Shown here one piece after another: positions 1 through 7,924 of a DNA stretch of 11,378 nt; within the stretch, counting starts at the first letter, position 1, and the number at the start of each line of letters is the position of its first letter. This DNA comes from a bacterium. GTDB taxonomy: Bacteria; Patescibacteriota; Andersenbacteria; UBA10190. The translations under genes and the position numbers were made by a program. Below the pieces are notes generated by a model. That model ran no database searches. It saw only the letters and a list, made by a program, of their open reading frames with translations, and had not been told where the DNA came from. The stretch is taken from assembly GCA_002686445.1 (NCBI GenBank), contig NZCO01000030.1, positions 1 to 11,378 on the forward strand, given 5' to 3'.

Positions 1-1439
1 TCGTCCGATACAGTGAGGTCCCAAATTCGACTCCAGCCGCTTGCCGATTGCGGAGCGTAGCTGCGAGCGGCTAAGAATTCGCCGTTGGCTGCTAACGTTG
101 TCACAAAAGCTGTTGTGTTAAAGGTCGAATTAACGTTCGACCCCACATCGATCATGAACACAGTGTTGGGATCCGGATCAGTGTCGAAAGATTGCTGAAT
201 GAAGCCAGCAAAGTGCACGTTGTCATTACCATCGACTTCTAAGCCTCGAGCGAAGTTGCTCTCGCGGCTACAGCAGTTGTCGTCCTGAAGCTCAAATCCG
301 CGCACCCAGACCAAATCACCGTTGGCAGCATAGCGTGCCAAAAAATTAGTATCGGTATCAGCAATTTTGCTTACACCAGGTCCGTGGTCAAAGTCCGCAA
401 CATTCCAAGCGATTCCAGCCAGATATATACTGCCGTCGAGACCACGAGCCGTGTTCAGCACCGTTAGTTCGCTAAAGCCTGGTCCATACGTGAACTCCGA
501 GACATCCATGTAGTTACCGGCACTATCGAACTGCACCACAAAGGAGCCGTACTGTTCAGGGCCGGCACTGACAGCAACAGTGTTGTTGGTCAGGTCGTTG
601 TCAAGATCGACGTCGACGGTAGTGCCGACGAGGAGATCGCTAACGAGGTACCCGTTACCTTGGTCATCTGTCAGCAAAAAAGGCTGCTGCAACGCATCGA
701 AGACGCTACCGTCAGTGCTGCGGAGGAATTTGGCCCACAGAAACGTTCCATCTCTTTCAAACCGAGCGACAAATTGGCGGTTGCCACTAAAGGTATATTC
801 TCCGTTACTGTCGTTGGTTGGAGTGAAATCAATCGTGCCAACAACATCTCCAGTGACTAAGATGTCACCGTTATTAGTGACCGCCATGTCAAATCCTCCG
901 CCGATGTTGCGAGAGTTCGGGGCGACGATACTAAACTCAGTGGTTAGGTTGCCGTTGGGGTCAAAGCCCAAAACAAAGATGTTGCCGTCAGCCAGATTGC
1001 CAGTCAGAGTTCCTGGAGACAATGCTCCCTTGAATCTGCCAGCGATAATGGTGTTGTCGGCAGAGTCGTGCAGGCCTGCTAGGAACGTGGCGCTGGTGAG
1101 GCTATCGTCCTCGATAACCGTGCTCCAGATCGGTTCCCCACTTTCTGCGTACTTAGCGACGAATCTAGCGGCTACAGTAGGCGTCGCTGAGATAAGATCA
1201 TGTGCCGCGTCAGTAGGGGATAGATTCAGCCTTGGTCCTCTGAAAAGACCCTCGACGTATACGTTCCCCTCGGCGTCGGTGCCGAGAGGGTCGATGCGTG
1301 AGTAGTCTGTACTTGGTTCGCCAAGCTGTAGTGTCTGCCAGGCATCACCTGTAGCTATTACCGCTAAAGGTAGGCGTTGTTCCAGCTGCTCAAGGAATAA
1401 TTGTCGATACTGCTTTCGTCTCGTTTTTCTAGTTTTCAT
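1..1439 (-). CDS. SBBP-type beta-propeller repeat surface protein (C-terminus outside the window)
   Basis: On the minus strand an uninterrupted frame runs from ATG at 1439 to the left edge: 479 codons with no stop. The start is supported by a strong AGGAAGG ribosome binding site 9 nt upstream. Residues 1-13 are very basic (KTRKTRRK), followed by LEQLEQRLPLA (17-26) and GDAWQ (31-35), which resemble the LEPR-XLL or 'LEDRRLLA' N-terminal motif of large surface proteins. From about residue 50 there are six degenerate repeats of roughly 66-76 residues plus the start of a seventh. Each pairs a 'D..GN.Y..G.F' strand (GTDAEGNVYVEG, VTNNGDILVTG, VDGNDNVHFAG) with a 'FvarY...Gd..W' strand (FVARFERDGTFLW at 223, FLARYAANGDLVW at 366). 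This is the SBBP beta-propeller pattern. No classical signal peptide is visible. A surface or secreted role is inferred; the ligand is unknown. A C-terminal anchor or sorting domain may lie to the left. Confidence 0.85.
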   Translation of the reverse strand, partial: MKTRKTRRKQYRQLFLEQLEQRLPLAVIATGDAWQTLQLGEPSTDYSRIDPLGTDAEGNVYVEGLFRGPRLNLSPTDAAHDLISATPTVAARFVAKYAESGEPIWSTVIEDDSLTSATFLAGLHDSADNTIIAGRFKGALSPGTLTGNLADGNIFVLGFDPNGNLTTEFSIVAPNSRNIGGGFDMAVTNNGDILVTGDVVGTIDFTPTNDSNGEYTFSGNRQFVARFERDGTFLWAKFLRSTDGSVFDALQQPFLLTDDQGNGYLVSDLLVGTTVDVDLDNDLTNNTVAVSAGPEQYGSFVVQFDSAGNYMDVSEFTYGPGFSELTVLNTARGLDGSIYLAGIAWNVADFDHGPGVSKIADTDTNFLARYAANGDLVWVRGFELQDDNCCSRESNFARGLEVDGNDNVHFAGFIQQSFDTDPDPNTVFMIDVGSNVNSTFNTTAFVTTLAANGEFLAARSYAPQSASGWSRIWDLTVSD

Positions 1440-1448
1440 CAGTAACTG

Positions 1449-1455
1449 CCTTCCT
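1449..1455 (-). promoter_or_regulatory. Strong Shine-Dalgarno site of the propeller gene
   Basis: The minus strand reads AGGAAGG, 9 nt before the ATG at 1439. It fixes the start of the propeller gene. It is the only strong, well-placed SD sequence among the starts visible in this window. Confidence 0.75.
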
Positions 1456-1473
1456 ATTCGAATTTTTATTTAG

Positions 1474-1501
1474 TTGTCGAAGTACAATGTAGCGTTAAAA
1501 T
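1474..1501 (+). promoter_or_regulatory. Putative sigma70-type promoter for the ThiF-like gene
   Basis: TTGTCG (1474-1479, 4 of 6 to the -35 consensus) and TAAAAT (1496-1501, 5 of 6 to the -10 consensus) are separated by 16 bp. Transcription would begin near 1508, about 35 nt before the GTG at 1543. The site lies in the 103-bp divergent gap between the propeller gene and the ThiF-like gene. No convincing minus-strand promoter was found in the same gap. The call rests on consensus match only. Confidence 0.35.
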
Positions 1502-1542
1502 GCCGTATTTATGGCGATTTGTCGATTCTTTTGTGTTAGCGG

Positions 1543-2808
1543 GTGCTGGACACGCGTGATATCGTGAGACTAATGAACGACGCTCTAGCAAACAAGCTTT
1601 CCGGGTCTACGTCGGCTCCAGAAGCACCCCAACCGCAGTTTTTTGACCTGTCCGATACCAAGGATGCTCAGCAGTTAGAAGCACTGCTTAACCAGAAACC
1701 GCAGACGCGAGTAGTCGATACCTATGAGACGCAGCTTCTTGAGTTACTCATTCTCAATAACCCGCCGTTGCAGAACATGCCGGAGGATCGGGAGAAACAG
1801 TTTGCGACTCATCGCGACGAGCATTTTGGCAGTAGCGAGCCTTGGCAGGCAGGGAAGTGGGTATACTTGTCGTGGCGGCACGCACTGCTTCACATTTTAG
1901 ATGATGATGCTTATCAGCAAGTGCGCACGGGGCGCAACCGACATTTAATTACACCGGAGGAACAAACGAAATTTTACAATGCGACGATCGGGATCGCTGG
2001 GTTGTCGGTAGGCAACAGCGTAGCGCTGGCAATTGTGCAGTCAGGTGGCGGTAAGCATATGAGACTGGCGGATCCTGATACGTTGGAGCTGACCAATCTA
2101 AATCGCATCCGCGGAAGCATTGCCGAGCTTACTGAACCAAAGGTGTACATGACTGCACGCCAAATATATGAGCTTGATCCCTACGCAGACCTCAAGCTAT
2201 TCACGGATGGCATCACCGAGGAGAACATCGCCGAATTTGTAACAGACCTTGACGTGATGGTGGACGAGATCGATAACCTGGGCATCAAGATTCGCATTCG
2301 CCAGGAATGTAAGCCGCAGCGGATACCAATTGTTATGGCGGCCGACAATGGTGATGGTGGCATTCTAGATGTTGAACGACATGACTTAGATGACGACATC
2401 GAATTCTTTCACGGACGAGCCAAGGGGGATATTGCGGATCGAGTGCTGAACCAAGAACTTCCTCAACCGCTCATCGGCCGCATTATTGGTGAGGAGCTAA
2501 TCGGCTATGACGTGACTGATTCTCGTATGCAGGAATCGCTGTTAGAGATAGGACAATCTATTCCAACCTGGCCGCAACTCGGGACGGCTGCTTGGCTAAA
2601 TGGCGTCGCCGTAGCAGCCACGGTCCGACGTATCATCACCGGTCAGTCGGTCGTCAATAATCGGGCAAATCTCAGTTTAAATTCGTGGCTGGTGCCAGAC
2701 TGGAATGCAGCTGACGCAGTGAAGGCACGAGCCGCCAAGACAACCACCTTTGCTAAGGAGTTTAATGCGCGTATAGACGCGTTTATCAAAAAGATTTCGG
2801 GAAACTAG
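1543..2808 (+). CDS. ThiF/HesA/MoeB-family E1-like protein, Rv1355c type
   Basis: A 421-residue protein with an E1-like nucleotide-binding fold. The Rossmann glycine motif is GIAGLSVGNSVA (150-161). It is followed by DPDTLELTNLNR (177-188), matching the 'D.D.v..sNlnR' signature that contacts ATP in ThiF/MoeB enzymes. An N-terminal region of about 140 residues precedes it and contains KWVYLSWRHALLHIL and RTGRNRHLITPEEQ, features I associate with the Rv1355c group (ThiF domain, sometimes fused to a nitroreductase-like domain). No nitroreductase part is present here. The only cysteine is Cys256, so the zinc CxxC pairs of MoeB/ThiF are missing. It may adenylate a carboxyl group or only bind nucleotide; substrate unknown. 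The start is GTG at 1543 (in-frame TAG at 1537 just upstream); ATG at 1573 is the alternative. Neither has a clear SD. The stop overlaps that of the convergent aminotransferase. Confidence 0.82.
   Translation: MLDTRDIVRLMNDALANKLSGSTSAPEAPQPQFFDLSDTKDAQQLEALLNQKPQTRVVDTYETQLLELLILNNPPLQNMPEDREKQFATHRDEHFGSSEPWQAGKWVYLSWRHALLHILDDDAYQQVRTGRNRHLITPEEQTKFYNATIGIAGLSVGNSVALAIVQSGGGKHMRLADPDTLELTNLNRIRGSIAELTEPKVYMTARQIYELDPYADLKLFTDGITEENIAEFVTDLDVMVDEIDNLGIKIRIRQECKPQRIPIVMAADNGDGGILDVERHDLDDDIEFFHGRAKGDIADRVLNQELPQPLIGRIIGEELIGYDVTDSRMQESLLEIGQSIPTWPQLGTAAWLNGVAVAATVRRIITGQSVVNNRANLSLNSWLVPDWNAADAVKARAAKTTTFAKEFNARIDAFIKKISGN
2805..2808. other. Shared CTAG: overlapping stops of convergent genes
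   Basis: The palindrome CTAG gives TAG at 2806-2808 on the plus strand (ThiF-like gene) and TAG at 2807-2805 on the minus strand (aminotransferase). The two genes overlap by 4 bp, leaving no intergenic space for a terminator, so any terminator must lie inside the facing coding sequence. Confidence 0.95.
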
Positions 2809-3911
2809 CCCTGCAGCGCCGTAATAACGCGCTCGCGTGACTCAGTGCTGATTCCGGCGTGCACACGAACGTATCCCGTCTCCGCAGATTGATCAGAAAA
2901 GAAGGCATTGCCTGGAGTTACAACCAAACCTAGCTTTAGGAGTTCTTCGAATGCCTCCATGTCGCTCGCTCGGTTATGCTTCAGGAGTAGGTAATAGGTG
3001 GCCGCTGGCATCTCACCGACCATATCGATCTTGGCGAATGCTTCAAGCATTGCAGCGGCGTTGGTTAAACACAGATCGCGCAGCTCATTAACGTATACTG
3101 TTAGCTCATCGTCGTGCTTATCTAGGGCTTGGGCCAGCGCATTTTGAGCAAGCGTTGATCCACCGGCGAAGATTGGGTCATGAACGGTGCTAATCGCTTC
3201 CATCAGCTCAGGGCTGGTGATAATCCACCCGGCACGCCAGCCGGGGATCGACAACGTCTTAGAAAAACTGCGCACGACTGCGGCGAGTGATAGATCCAGG
3301 TTTTGGTGATCAGAGTCATCATGCTTTGACTCATCCCATACAAACTCACGATACATTTCATCAATGATGAGGAAGCAGTTGTGCTCTTGTCCCGCCGTAA
3401 TTAATGTTTCTAACTGCTCATGCGTGGCCACGTGCCCGGTTGGATTGCTAGGCGTGGTAATAATAGCTGCCTCCACGTCAGGGAAGTGAGCGGCCAGCGA
3501 CCCCCAATCAATTGGCTCTCCGTACGGTGTCTTCACGTGCACTGGTTCAAGTCCCAGCGACTTGAGTAGCTGCGCGTGTCCTTGAAAGAACGGTTCAGGT
3601 AATAAAACCTTTGCACCCGGGGAGCAGTGCTGCAGGAGCGAGCTGGTGATGCCAGCCATAGCGCCAGCGGTGCCGGCAATGTTCTCAACTGGTACCTCCC
3701 AACCGCGGCGGGCGAGATACTTCGCAATTGCGGCGCGGTATTCTGGCACGCCGCGCTTGTTGTTGTAGCGCGAAATCTCGGAGACAGGCAGCTTCTTAAA
3801 CAGGTCTGTTAGGACAGCTGGTGGTGGCACTTGGATGACTCCCTGAGCCAAATCTAGAGCCCCAGAAGCCTTAGCTCTCTCCGCCAATTCACGAATATTT
3901 ACAGTAGTCAT
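2805..3911 (-). CDS. PLP-dependent class I/II aminotransferase
   Basis: A 368-residue fold-type I aminotransferase, counting from ATG at 3911. Visible motifs: LAQGV near the N-terminus (substrate strand); YNNKRGVPEYRAAIA (dimer/cofactor region); TTPSNPTGH with Asn156, which contacts the PLP ring hydroxyl; LIIDEMY with Asp184, which pairs with the pyridine nitrogen; SFSKTLSIPGWRAGW with Lys218 as the Schiff-base lysine; and YVRVHAG near the C-terminus, whose arginine would bind the substrate carboxylate. It should move an amino group between an amino acid and a 2-oxo acid; the specific substrate cannot be read from sequence. The frame extends to a TTG at 3941, but neither start has an SD. ATG at 3911 is preferred because TACAAT, a -10-like box, overlaps the TTG extension and because it leaves 76 bp to the divergent ligase gene. 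The C-terminus overlaps the ThiF-like gene. Confidence 0.88.
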   Translation of the reverse strand: MTTVNIRELAERAKASGALDLAQGVIQVPPPAVLTDLFKKLPVSEISRYNNKRGVPEYRAAIAKYLARRGWEVPVENIAGTAGAMAGITSSLLQHCSPGAKVLLPEPFFQGHAQLLKSLGLEPVHVKTPYGEPIDWGSLAAHFPDVEAAIITTPSNPTGHVATHEQLETLITAGQEHNCFLIIDEMYREFVWDESKHDDSDHQNLDLSLAAVVRSFSKTLSIPGWRAGWIITSPELMEAISTVHDPIFAGGSTLAQNALAQALDKHDDELTVYVNELRDLCLTNAAAMLEAFAKIDMVGEMPAATYYLLLKHNRASDMEAFEELLKLGLVVTPGNAFFSDQSAETGYVRVHAGISTESRERVITALQG

Positions 3912-3975
3912 CTTGGCGGCAATTGTATCGTAAAACAGCAAAGCTTTACAGTTTGCGTATGTGCTATCAGTGTGC

Positions 3976-3979
3976 GAGG
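3976..3979 (+). promoter_or_regulatory. Candidate SD (GAGG) deciding the start of the PaaK-like gene
   Basis: GAGG lies 8 nt before GTG at 3988. The earlier in-frame GTG at 3961 has no SD and would leave only 20-49 bp to the divergent aminotransferase. This is the reason for choosing 3988; the motif is short. Confidence 0.35.
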
Positions 3980-3987
3980 CTACTTTT

Positions 3988-5568
3988 GTGGGTTCTAAAC
4001 TAACACTTTTTCCGTTACCAACCCTTCCTTCGCAGATTAGTAAGAGTAAGCGCGAGGCTGTTCAGCGTCGCATAAGCGCCAAAATTACCAGCGATTTTTT
4101 TAAGCACTCAGTTAAGCAGACACGGTCGCTACTCGAGAAAACAAGTGCCGAAGAGTGGGAGAAAATGGGCGGTCAGAAAGCTCTCCAAGTTTTTCATGCT
4201 GCTGCCGAGCGGGTACCGGCTTACAAGGACTTCCTACGTAAGCACAAGATTAGTCATAGAAAAATTAGGACCGTATCCGATTTGGCGCGCGTTCCGGCAA
4301 CGAATAAGAAAACATATCTCAAGAAGTACCCGTTTGAGAGTTTGTGTTGGGACGGCGAAGTGGAGAATAGCCAGATGATATCTATTTCCTCGGGATCGAC
4401 CGGGAAACCATTTATGTGGCCTCGGGATGTGCGACTCGAGTATGAGGTTACCTATCTCTTCGAGCTGACCATGGAATCATTCTTCAGGGTTTCGAAGTAC
4501 AAAACGCTCATCATCGACTGCTTCGCCATGGGGATGTATGTCGGCGGCCCGTTCTTCTTGAATGCCTCCCTGCGAATCGCCCAAAAGGGTTACCGCGCAA
4601 CTGTTGTGACGCCGGGGAATGTGCTCTCGGACATCTTACGGATCGTGACCGAGATGGCGCCACAATATGAGCAGATAGTGCTATCCGGGTATCCACCATT
4701 CCTGAAGGACGTTATCGATGAGGGCAAACGTGCGGGAATAAAGTGGGAACAGTATCGCACGATTTTATTCCCGGCCGGGGATGGTTTCTCTGAGCGCTGG
4801 CGCTCGTTAGTAGCAGAGTCAATCGGCGCTAATCCAGTGACTGATATATTGGGCTACTACGGTACTGCCGATGCCGCCGTGTTAGGTATGGAGACTCCCT
4901 GGTCAGTACACTTACGCCGCGAGATTGCTGAGCGCAACGGTTCGGTCTCTAAAGTGTTCGGACAAAGCAGGCTACCGTCCTTCCTTCAGTATTTCCCAAC
5001 CCTGAGGTACTTCGAAGAGATGGGAAACGAGCTACATTTCACTGCGGCTAACGGCTCGATACCACTTATCAGGTACAACATCGGCGATATCGGTGGAATC
5101 ATATCCTTTTCCGAAATGGAAACTATTGCTCGTGAGCATGGCTTGGAGGAAGTGGCTCGGCAGAAGGAAGTGTGGGAGCTGCCATTCGTATATCTGTTTG
5201 GGCGCAGTGACGATACGGCGATACTGTATGGTGCGAATATATATCCGGAGAACATCAAGTTGGCGCTTGAGCATAAGAACTTAAGAACAGATTGCACCGG
5301 TCGCTTTGTCATGAAAGTTAATGAAGAAAAGGATGGTAGCCAGCGACTGCACATTTACGTGGAGCCGCAGCATAAAGCGAAACGAACGACTCAATTACAG
5401 AATAAGATTAGAGACACCATTCAAGATGTGCTGCGTGACGTTAATGCTGAGTACACCAACGCCTCACGTGCGGTGGGGGAACGTGCCATTCCGATAATTC
5501 ACGTTGTCGAGCATGGAGACGAAACGTACTTCACTCGCAAGAAGCAAAAACAGACTTGGAAGCTGTAA
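3988..5568 (+). CDS. PaaK-like adenylate-forming ligase (phenylacetate-CoA ligase family)
   Basis: A 526-residue ANL-superfamily protein from GTG 3988 (535 from GTG 3961). It contains the P-loop-like SSGSTGKP (about 134-141), the aromatic motif LGYYGTADAAV, LIRYNIGDIGG in the late N-domain, and the hinge GRSDDTAILYGANIYPENI (from about 405) that leads into the C-terminal domain. These are PaaK/CapK-type features. The family activates a carboxylic acid with ATP to an acyl-adenylate and usually passes it to CoA. The substrate is unknown; CapK-like members also occur in surface-polysaccharide loci, so phenylacetate should not be assumed. The N-terminus (to about residue 60) is basic and poorly conserved, so the exact start is uncertain. 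The C-terminus is lysine-rich (TRKKQKQTWK) and could supply the catalytic lysine. It is 58 bp upstream of the kinase gene and may be its operon partner. Confidence 0.8.
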   Translation: MGSKLTLFPLPTLPSQISKSKREAVQRRISAKITSDFFKHSVKQTRSLLEKTSAEEWEKMGGQKALQVFHAAAERVPAYKDFLRKHKISHRKIRTVSDLARVPATNKKTYLKKYPFESLCWDGEVENSQMISISSGSTGKPFMWPRDVRLEYEVTYLFELTMESFFRVSKYKTLIIDCFAMGMYVGGPFFLNASLRIAQKGYRATVVTPGNVLSDILRIVTEMAPQYEQIVLSGYPPFLKDVIDEGKRAGIKWEQYRTILFPAGDGFSERWRSLVAESIGANPVTDILGYYGTADAAVLGMETPWSVHLRREIAERNGSVSKVFGQSRLPSFLQYFPTLRYFEEMGNELHFTAANGSIPLIRYNIGDIGGIISFSEMETIAREHGLEEVARQKEVWELPFVYLFGRSDDTAILYGANIYPENIKLALEHKNLRTDCTGRFVMKVNEEKDGSQRLHIYVEPQHKAKRTTQLQNKIRDTIQDVLRDVNAEYTNASRAVGERAIPIIHVVEHGDETYFTRKKQKQTWKL

Positions 5569-5626
5569 AGCGGATCGTACCGGGCAGCGATAGGAGATAT
5601 ACTGTAGGCACTAATCTGACAGCTAT

Positions 5627-7897
5627 ATGATGCTCGCAGTAGGAATTCGAGTCGGTGCCCTGATCATCAGTTTGATGCTGGGGGCCTTGGCGTATCGTCG
5701 GAACGCGCACAGCGCAACCCATATTCTGCTGCTGATGCTGACGCTGTTCATCTTGATCTGGGGAGTAGTGAACGAATTTGCGTTTAATGCCACTACCGCA
5801 GAAGCATCCCTGTTTTGGATACGCGCAGTAATGGCCTTTGCCGTTCCGCAGTCGGTCATTTTCTTCCTGCTCATGTATACCTTTCCGCGCAGCACCATTC
5901 CATTCTCACGACCAATGCTGGCGGCTATTACGCTGATCACAGGAGCGGCTATGGCTGTTGCGCTGTCACCATTCCTCTTTACCGGCATTCGCGAGGGAAT
6001 TGGGCAGGCCGCTCAACCCATCGCAGGACCTGGCATGATTGTGTTTGTTGCCACCGCAGTTGTCTCGATTGTCTTGGGCCTCATAACACTGGTTAAGAAG
6101 AACTTTACGCTGAGGGGAGTTGAGAAACTCCAAGCTCGGTATCTGCTAGTAGGTACCTCAATCATGTTTGCGCTCATCTTGGGATTAGTCCTATTTCCAG
6201 TGATGGTATTGAAGAATAACTCCTTTGTGCAGCACTCAGCCCTCTATACGCTGCCGTTCGTGTTTGCGATCGCCTACGCGATAGCTAAACATCGCATGAT
6301 GGATATTCGGGTAGCTGTGGCACGGAGCCTGTCCTTCTCAATTCTACTCGCCGTTTTTTTCGCACTGTACGCGGCCATACTCATCTTTGCCGTACCGGTG
6401 GTGTCCGCACAGCTAGAAATTCCATCGGAATTCTTGGCGGCAGCTGGAGCGCTGCTGGCGGTGCTGTTGGCGAGGTATGTGCAAGATACGTTGCGTCGGG
6501 TCACTGATCGCTATCTCTTTCAGCAGGAAGCGGACTTACGCGTGGCATTGGTCACAGCGGGTCGGCGGTTATCGCAATCGATCGATATTACTGATGTGAC
6601 GGGGATAGTTGAGCAGACGATGCAGACAGTAGTCCGGGCGCAGACAGTCACCATTTTTCTTAAAGGCGAAGAGGAGGGGAGTGGGTTCGTGCCGCAGCGA
6701 ATGCCTGATGCTAAGTCGACATATACCAAAGTGCCGATCGACAATGCGTTGGTTATTCATGCCCGGCATACGGGAGTCGCCATCATTAGGGATGAAGTCA
6801 CGCAGCAAATCGAAGAGGAGACGCGAGAGGCGCACCGGGCCGAGCTGGGAAAAGTAATGGAGGCTTTCGAGTGGCTCGATGTGCAGGTGGCGCTGCCGTT
6901 GTTCGTTGATCAAGGTCTGACGGGGTTGATACTGCTCGGGGAAAAGAAGTCAGGTGATCCGTATTTGCAGGCTGATGCGCAATTCTTGTCTGCCTTTGCC
7001 CCGCAAGCGGCTACGGCGCTAGAAAACGCTCGTCTGTATAAGGAATCGTTGGAGTTTACGCAGAAGTTGAAGGAAGAAGTTGAGCGCGCTACCCATGAGC
7101 TGGAGGTTGCCAACGTGCAGCTGAAGAACTTGGACAAGGCCAAGAGTGAGTTCTTAAGCATCGCCAGTCACCAGCTGTACACGCCGCTGACTGCTATTCG
7201 CGGCTATCTCTCCATGATGTTAGAGGGAGACTTTGGTGAGGTGCCAGAGCAACAACAGCCGATCGTCGATATTTTGGACAAGAGTGCAGTTCGTCTGATT
7301 GAGCTTATTAACAACCTGCTAGACGTCTCTCGTATTGAGAGTGGGCGTCTCGAACTCAACCTAGAAGCCGTTGACTTAGGTGCTATGGCGAAAGAACTGG
7401 TGCAGGACTTAATGCCGAACGCCATGAACAAAGACCTCGATCTTGAATTCCAAAAGCCGATTCAACCCCAGCGGCCAGTTATTGCTGACCGGCAACGAAT
7501 CCGGCAGGTAATGCTCAACATGATCGATAACGCCATTAAATACACCGATACTGGTCGCGTAGATGTGTCGGTGACGCAGGATGGCGATCAGCTTGAATTC
7601 GCCGTCCGCGATACAGGTAAGGGTCTGGCACCAAATGAAATCAATAAGCTGTTTACGAAGTTTACTCGGGTGGGAGGGGCCTCAAAATATCATACGGAAG
7701 GAACGGGCTTGGGGTTATATGTGGCCCAGCAAATCGTGCGTGAACACCATGGAGAGGTCGCCGTACGCAGCGATGGTCGGAGCAAAGGGAGTGTCTTTAG
7801 CATGAGCTTACCGGTTCAGGAGTCACCACGTAGCCTGCAGCTAGGCGATAAGGCAACGGTTGTCATTAAGGCCGCCGAGGCAGTTAGTGCTTCTTGA
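5627..7897 (+). CDS. Membrane sensor histidine kinase (7TM-type N-terminus, GAF, HisKA, HATPase)
   Basis: A 756-residue sensor kinase. About nine hydrophobic segments occupy residues 2-285; the first seven fit a histidine-kinase 7TM sensor region. A GAF-like domain follows (about 303-470), then a coiled coil (about 470-508, rich in E/K/L). The H-box is SHQLYTPLTA with His515 as phosphoacceptor; the usual Arg of 'SHELRTP' is Tyr here. The ATPase domain has an N-box NMIDNAIKYT (631-640), G1 DTGKGLA (662-668), F-box LFTKFTRV and G2 GTGLGLY (692-698), so it looks catalytically complete. No response regulator is encoded in the window. ATG 5627 (or the adjacent ATG 5630) is the only sensible start because TAA lies in frame at 5612. 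There is no close SD; AGGAG is about 30 nt upstream and TATACT (5598-5603) is a possible -10 box. The TGA stop is followed by an open in-frame stretch to the VanW gene. Confidence 0.92.
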   Translation: MMLAVGIRVGALIISLMLGALAYRRNAHSATHILLLMLTLFILIWGVVNEFAFNATTAEASLFWIRAVMAFAVPQSVIFFLLMYTFPRSTIPFSRPMLAAITLITGAAMAVALSPFLFTGIREGIGQAAQPIAGPGMIVFVATAVVSIVLGLITLVKKNFTLRGVEKLQARYLLVGTSIMFALILGLVLFPVMVLKNNSFVQHSALYTLPFVFAIAYAIAKHRMMDIRVAVARSLSFSILLAVFFALYAAILIFAVPVVSAQLEIPSEFLAAAGALLAVLLARYVQDTLRRVTDRYLFQQEADLRVALVTAGRRLSQSIDITDVTGIVEQTMQTVVRAQTVTIFLKGEEEGSGFVPQRMPDAKSTYTKVPIDNALVIHARHTGVAIIRDEVTQQIEEETREAHRAELGKVMEAFEWLDVQVALPLFVDQGLTGLILLGEKKSGDPYLQADAQFLSAFAPQAATALENARLYKESLEFTQKLKEEVERATHELEVANVQLKNLDKAKSEFLSIASHQLYTPLTAIRGYLSMMLEGDFGEVPEQQQPIVDILDKSAVRLIELINNLLDVSRIESGRLELNLEAVDLGAMAKELVQDLMPNAMNKDLDLEFQKPIQPQRPVIADRQRIRQVMLNMIDNAIKYTDTGRVDVSVTQDGDQLEFAVRDTGKGLAPNEINKLFTKFTRVGGASKYHTEGTGLGLYVAQQIVREHHGEVAVRSDGRSKGSVFSMSLPVQESPRSLQLGDKATVVIKAAEAVSAS

Positions 7898-7924
7898 TAC
7901 ATAAGTCGTAGACTAATAAGCACT

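Noticed and set aside
580..1305. 241-codon plus-strand ORF inside the propeller gene
   Set aside because: It is antisense to an open 479-codon minus-strand frame with a strong SD and clear repeats; its own translation is Ser/Arg/Pro-rich with no domain signature.
3945..3973. Plus-strand promoter for the PaaK-like gene starting from TTTACA (3945-3950)
   Set aside because: No acceptable -10 hexamer lies 15-19 bp downstream.
4986..5354. 122-codon minus-strand ORF inside the PaaK-like gene
   Set aside because: Antisense to conserved ANL motifs; no independent evidence.
5623..5988. 121-codon minus-strand ORF over the kinase start
   Set aside because: Mirror of the hydrophobic N-terminal segments of the kinase; no supporting signal.
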